Shown here piece by piece: positions 37,196 to 38,174 of a DNA stretch of 38,174 nt. Both the position numbers and the translations under genes were made by a program. The notes beneath the pieces were generated by a model. It saw only the letters and a program-made list of their open reading frames with translations. It did not search any database and was not told the DNA's origin. Source of the DNA: a virus; the IMG/VR virus record IMGVR_UViG_3300044715_000113, positions 1 through 38,174 of that record; one strand, given 5' to 3'. Within the stretch, counting starts at the first letter, position 1; every line of letters starts with the position of its first letter.

Positions 37196-38174
37196 GTTCG
37201 ATTCCACCAATTCTAATTCGATTAGAAGCCGATGTAGCAAACCTGAAAGCGGGCTTGGCTCAGGCTGAGGCTGGTATCAAAGGCATTGACGATAACGTTA
37301 AAACCGCTGGTAAAGGCATGGGCAACTTTACAACCACCCTTAAAAAGGTTGGCGCGGCTATGGGTCTTGCGTTCGCAGGTACTCAACTAGCAACTTTCGC
37401 AAAAGACTCAATCATGGCGGCAAGCGACATGAACGAATCTATCTCTAAAGTGGCCGTAGTGTTTGGCGACACCGCTGATGAGGTATACAAGTTCGGCGAA
37501 TCAGCCGCAAAGAGCATGGGTATGTCTAACCAAGAGGCTCTTGAAGCCGCTGGTACATACGGAAACTTATTTCAAGCGCTAGGCGTTACAAAAGAAAAGT
37601 CGCAAGACATGTCGCTTTCAATGGTTCAGTTAGCGGCTGACTTAGGATCTTTCAACAACATGAGTACCACCGATTCACTTAACGCTTTGCGTTCAGGCTT
37701 GTCTGGTGAAACAGAACCGCTGAAGAGATTTGGTATTGCGCTTAATGATGTGACTTTGAAAAACAAGGCTATGGAAATGGGCTTTGGCAAGATCAAGGGC
37801 GTCATGGATCCTGCTATCAAGGCGCAGGTCACTTACGCGCTTGTCATGGAACAAACAACAAAGGCGCAGGGCGATTACGCGCGTACATCTCTTGGTACAG
37901 CCAACTCAATGAAAACACTTTCAGCGCAGTTTGCTGACGCAAAAGTTGCCGTAGGAAACGCACTATTACCGGTATTCAATCTACTTTTGAAGGCAGTAGG
38001 TAACTTAATTCCGCTGTTGGCTTCAACGGCTAAGTTCATAAACGAAAACAAAAATGCGATTGCTACTTTTGCTGTTGTATTAGGAGTTGGCGCTGCCGCG
38101 TACGGCGTTTACGAACTAATGACCAAGCGCGCAATCATTCAAGAAAAGATTATGCAAGCGCAAAAAAAGTTGAA
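37192..38174 (+). CDS. Tail tape measure protein, 5' part (continues at 1)
   Basis: The tape measure gene begins at ATG 37192 in an ATGA overlap and is open to the window edge; it continues at base 1 after the circular junction (38035/1), for 1085 residues in all. The N-terminal region (ILIRLEADVANLKAGLAQAEAGIKG) and the core NMSTTDSLNALRSGLSGETEPLKRFGIALND are the hallmarks of the TP901-type tape measure core. Three hydrophobic or amphipathic helices follow (VGNALLPVFNLLLKAVGNLIPLLA). The last bases carry the variant AAA for TTC, which changes Leu-Gln to Gln-Lys without breaking the frame. Confidence 0.93.
   Translation, partial: MSSIPPILIRLEADVANLKAGLAQAEAGIKGIDDNVKTAGKGMGNFTTTLKKVGAAMGLAFAGTQLATFAKDSIMAASDMNESISKVAVVFGDTADEVYKFGESAAKSMGMSNQEALEAAGTYGNLFQALGVTKEKSQDMSLSMVQLAADLGSFNNMSTTDSLNALRSGLSGETEPLKRFGIALNDVTLKNKAMEMGFGKIKGVMDPAIKAQVTYALVMEQTTKAQGDYARTSLGTANSMKTLSAQFADAKVAVGNALLPVFNLLLKAVGNLIPLLASTAKFINENKNAIATFAVVLGVGAAAYGVYELMTKRAIIQEKIMQAQKKL
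38036..38161. repeat. Right copy of terminal overlap
   Basis: Identical to 1-126. The three bases after it (38162-38164, AAA) differ from 127-129 (TTC), and the last ten bases match again. It shows circular closure with a small difference at the very end, either strain variation or an assembly-edge error. Confidence 0.95.

Noticed and set aside
1-38174. Signs of lysogeny, tRNA genes or CRISPR arrays
   Set aside because: I found no integrase, repressor or attachment-like repeat, no convincing cloverleaf and no evenly spaced repeat-spacer pattern. The repeats seen are coding hendecads, a coding duplication, iterons and the terminal overlap.

Overview
The window looks like a complete genome of a siphovirus-like, HK97-fold tailed phage, about 38.0 kb long. 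The first 126 bases recur exactly at 38036-38161. The tape measure gene runs off the right edge and re-enters, in frame, at the left edge, so the molecule is circular or circularly permuted, with a unit of about 38,035 bp. A WhiB-family regulator, typical of Actinobacteria and their phages, points to an actinobacterial host. The moderate GC (mid-40s by eye) and small dense genes fit a freshwater low-GC actinobacterium, but that is inference. No integrase or repressor is recognisable, so a lytic life style is likely. All genes but one lie on the + strand, and many neighbours overlap by 4 bases (ATGA, GTGA, once CTGA).

Layout. 1-2414 is the 3' part of the tape measure gene. 2414-6698 holds distal tail, fibre, glycine-rich adhesin and hub-like proteins. 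6714-8074 is the lysis region: small membrane proteins, a lipoprotein and a CHAP endolysin, closed by a terminator. 8214-14793 is the early and replication region: DUF6378-like protein, metallophosphoesterase, annealing-protein candidate, HTH proteins, Cas4-like nuclease, WhiB, an O-like replication protein carrying four iterons, and a RusA resolvase. 14900-20922 holds many very small genes, among them a striking set of micro zinc ribbons, plus a secreted lytic transglycosylase, HNH endonuclease, SSB and a small HTH protein. 20926-23891 is a four-gene cassette that reads as a DNA base hypermodification pathway: ParB-like protein, TET/JBP-like dioxygenase, aGPT-Pplase-like protein and P-loop kinase. 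23906-36102 is packaging, portal, MuF-ADP-ribosyltransferase fusion, protease, capsid, connectors and tail tube. 36211-38174 is the tail chaperone pair with a programmed -1 frameshift, a gp10-like protein and the tape measure 5' part.

The most interesting systems are these. (1) The modification cassette has a dioxygenase and kinase but no recognisable cytosine methyltransferase or nucleotide hydroxymethylase anywhere in the genome, which suggests that thymine in finished DNA is oxidised, phosphorylated and then decorated. (2) A virion MuF protein is fused to an ADP-ribosyltransferase with its R, STS and ExE residues intact and is followed by an overlapping 43-residue acidic gene. (3) Four iterons lie inside the replication gene and are conserved across all three reading frames. 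(4) A repeated promoter/operator element (CGACTCGCC plus TAGACT) occurs three times forward and once, with a doubled site, in reverse. All functional assignments come from reading motifs by eye; no database search was run.
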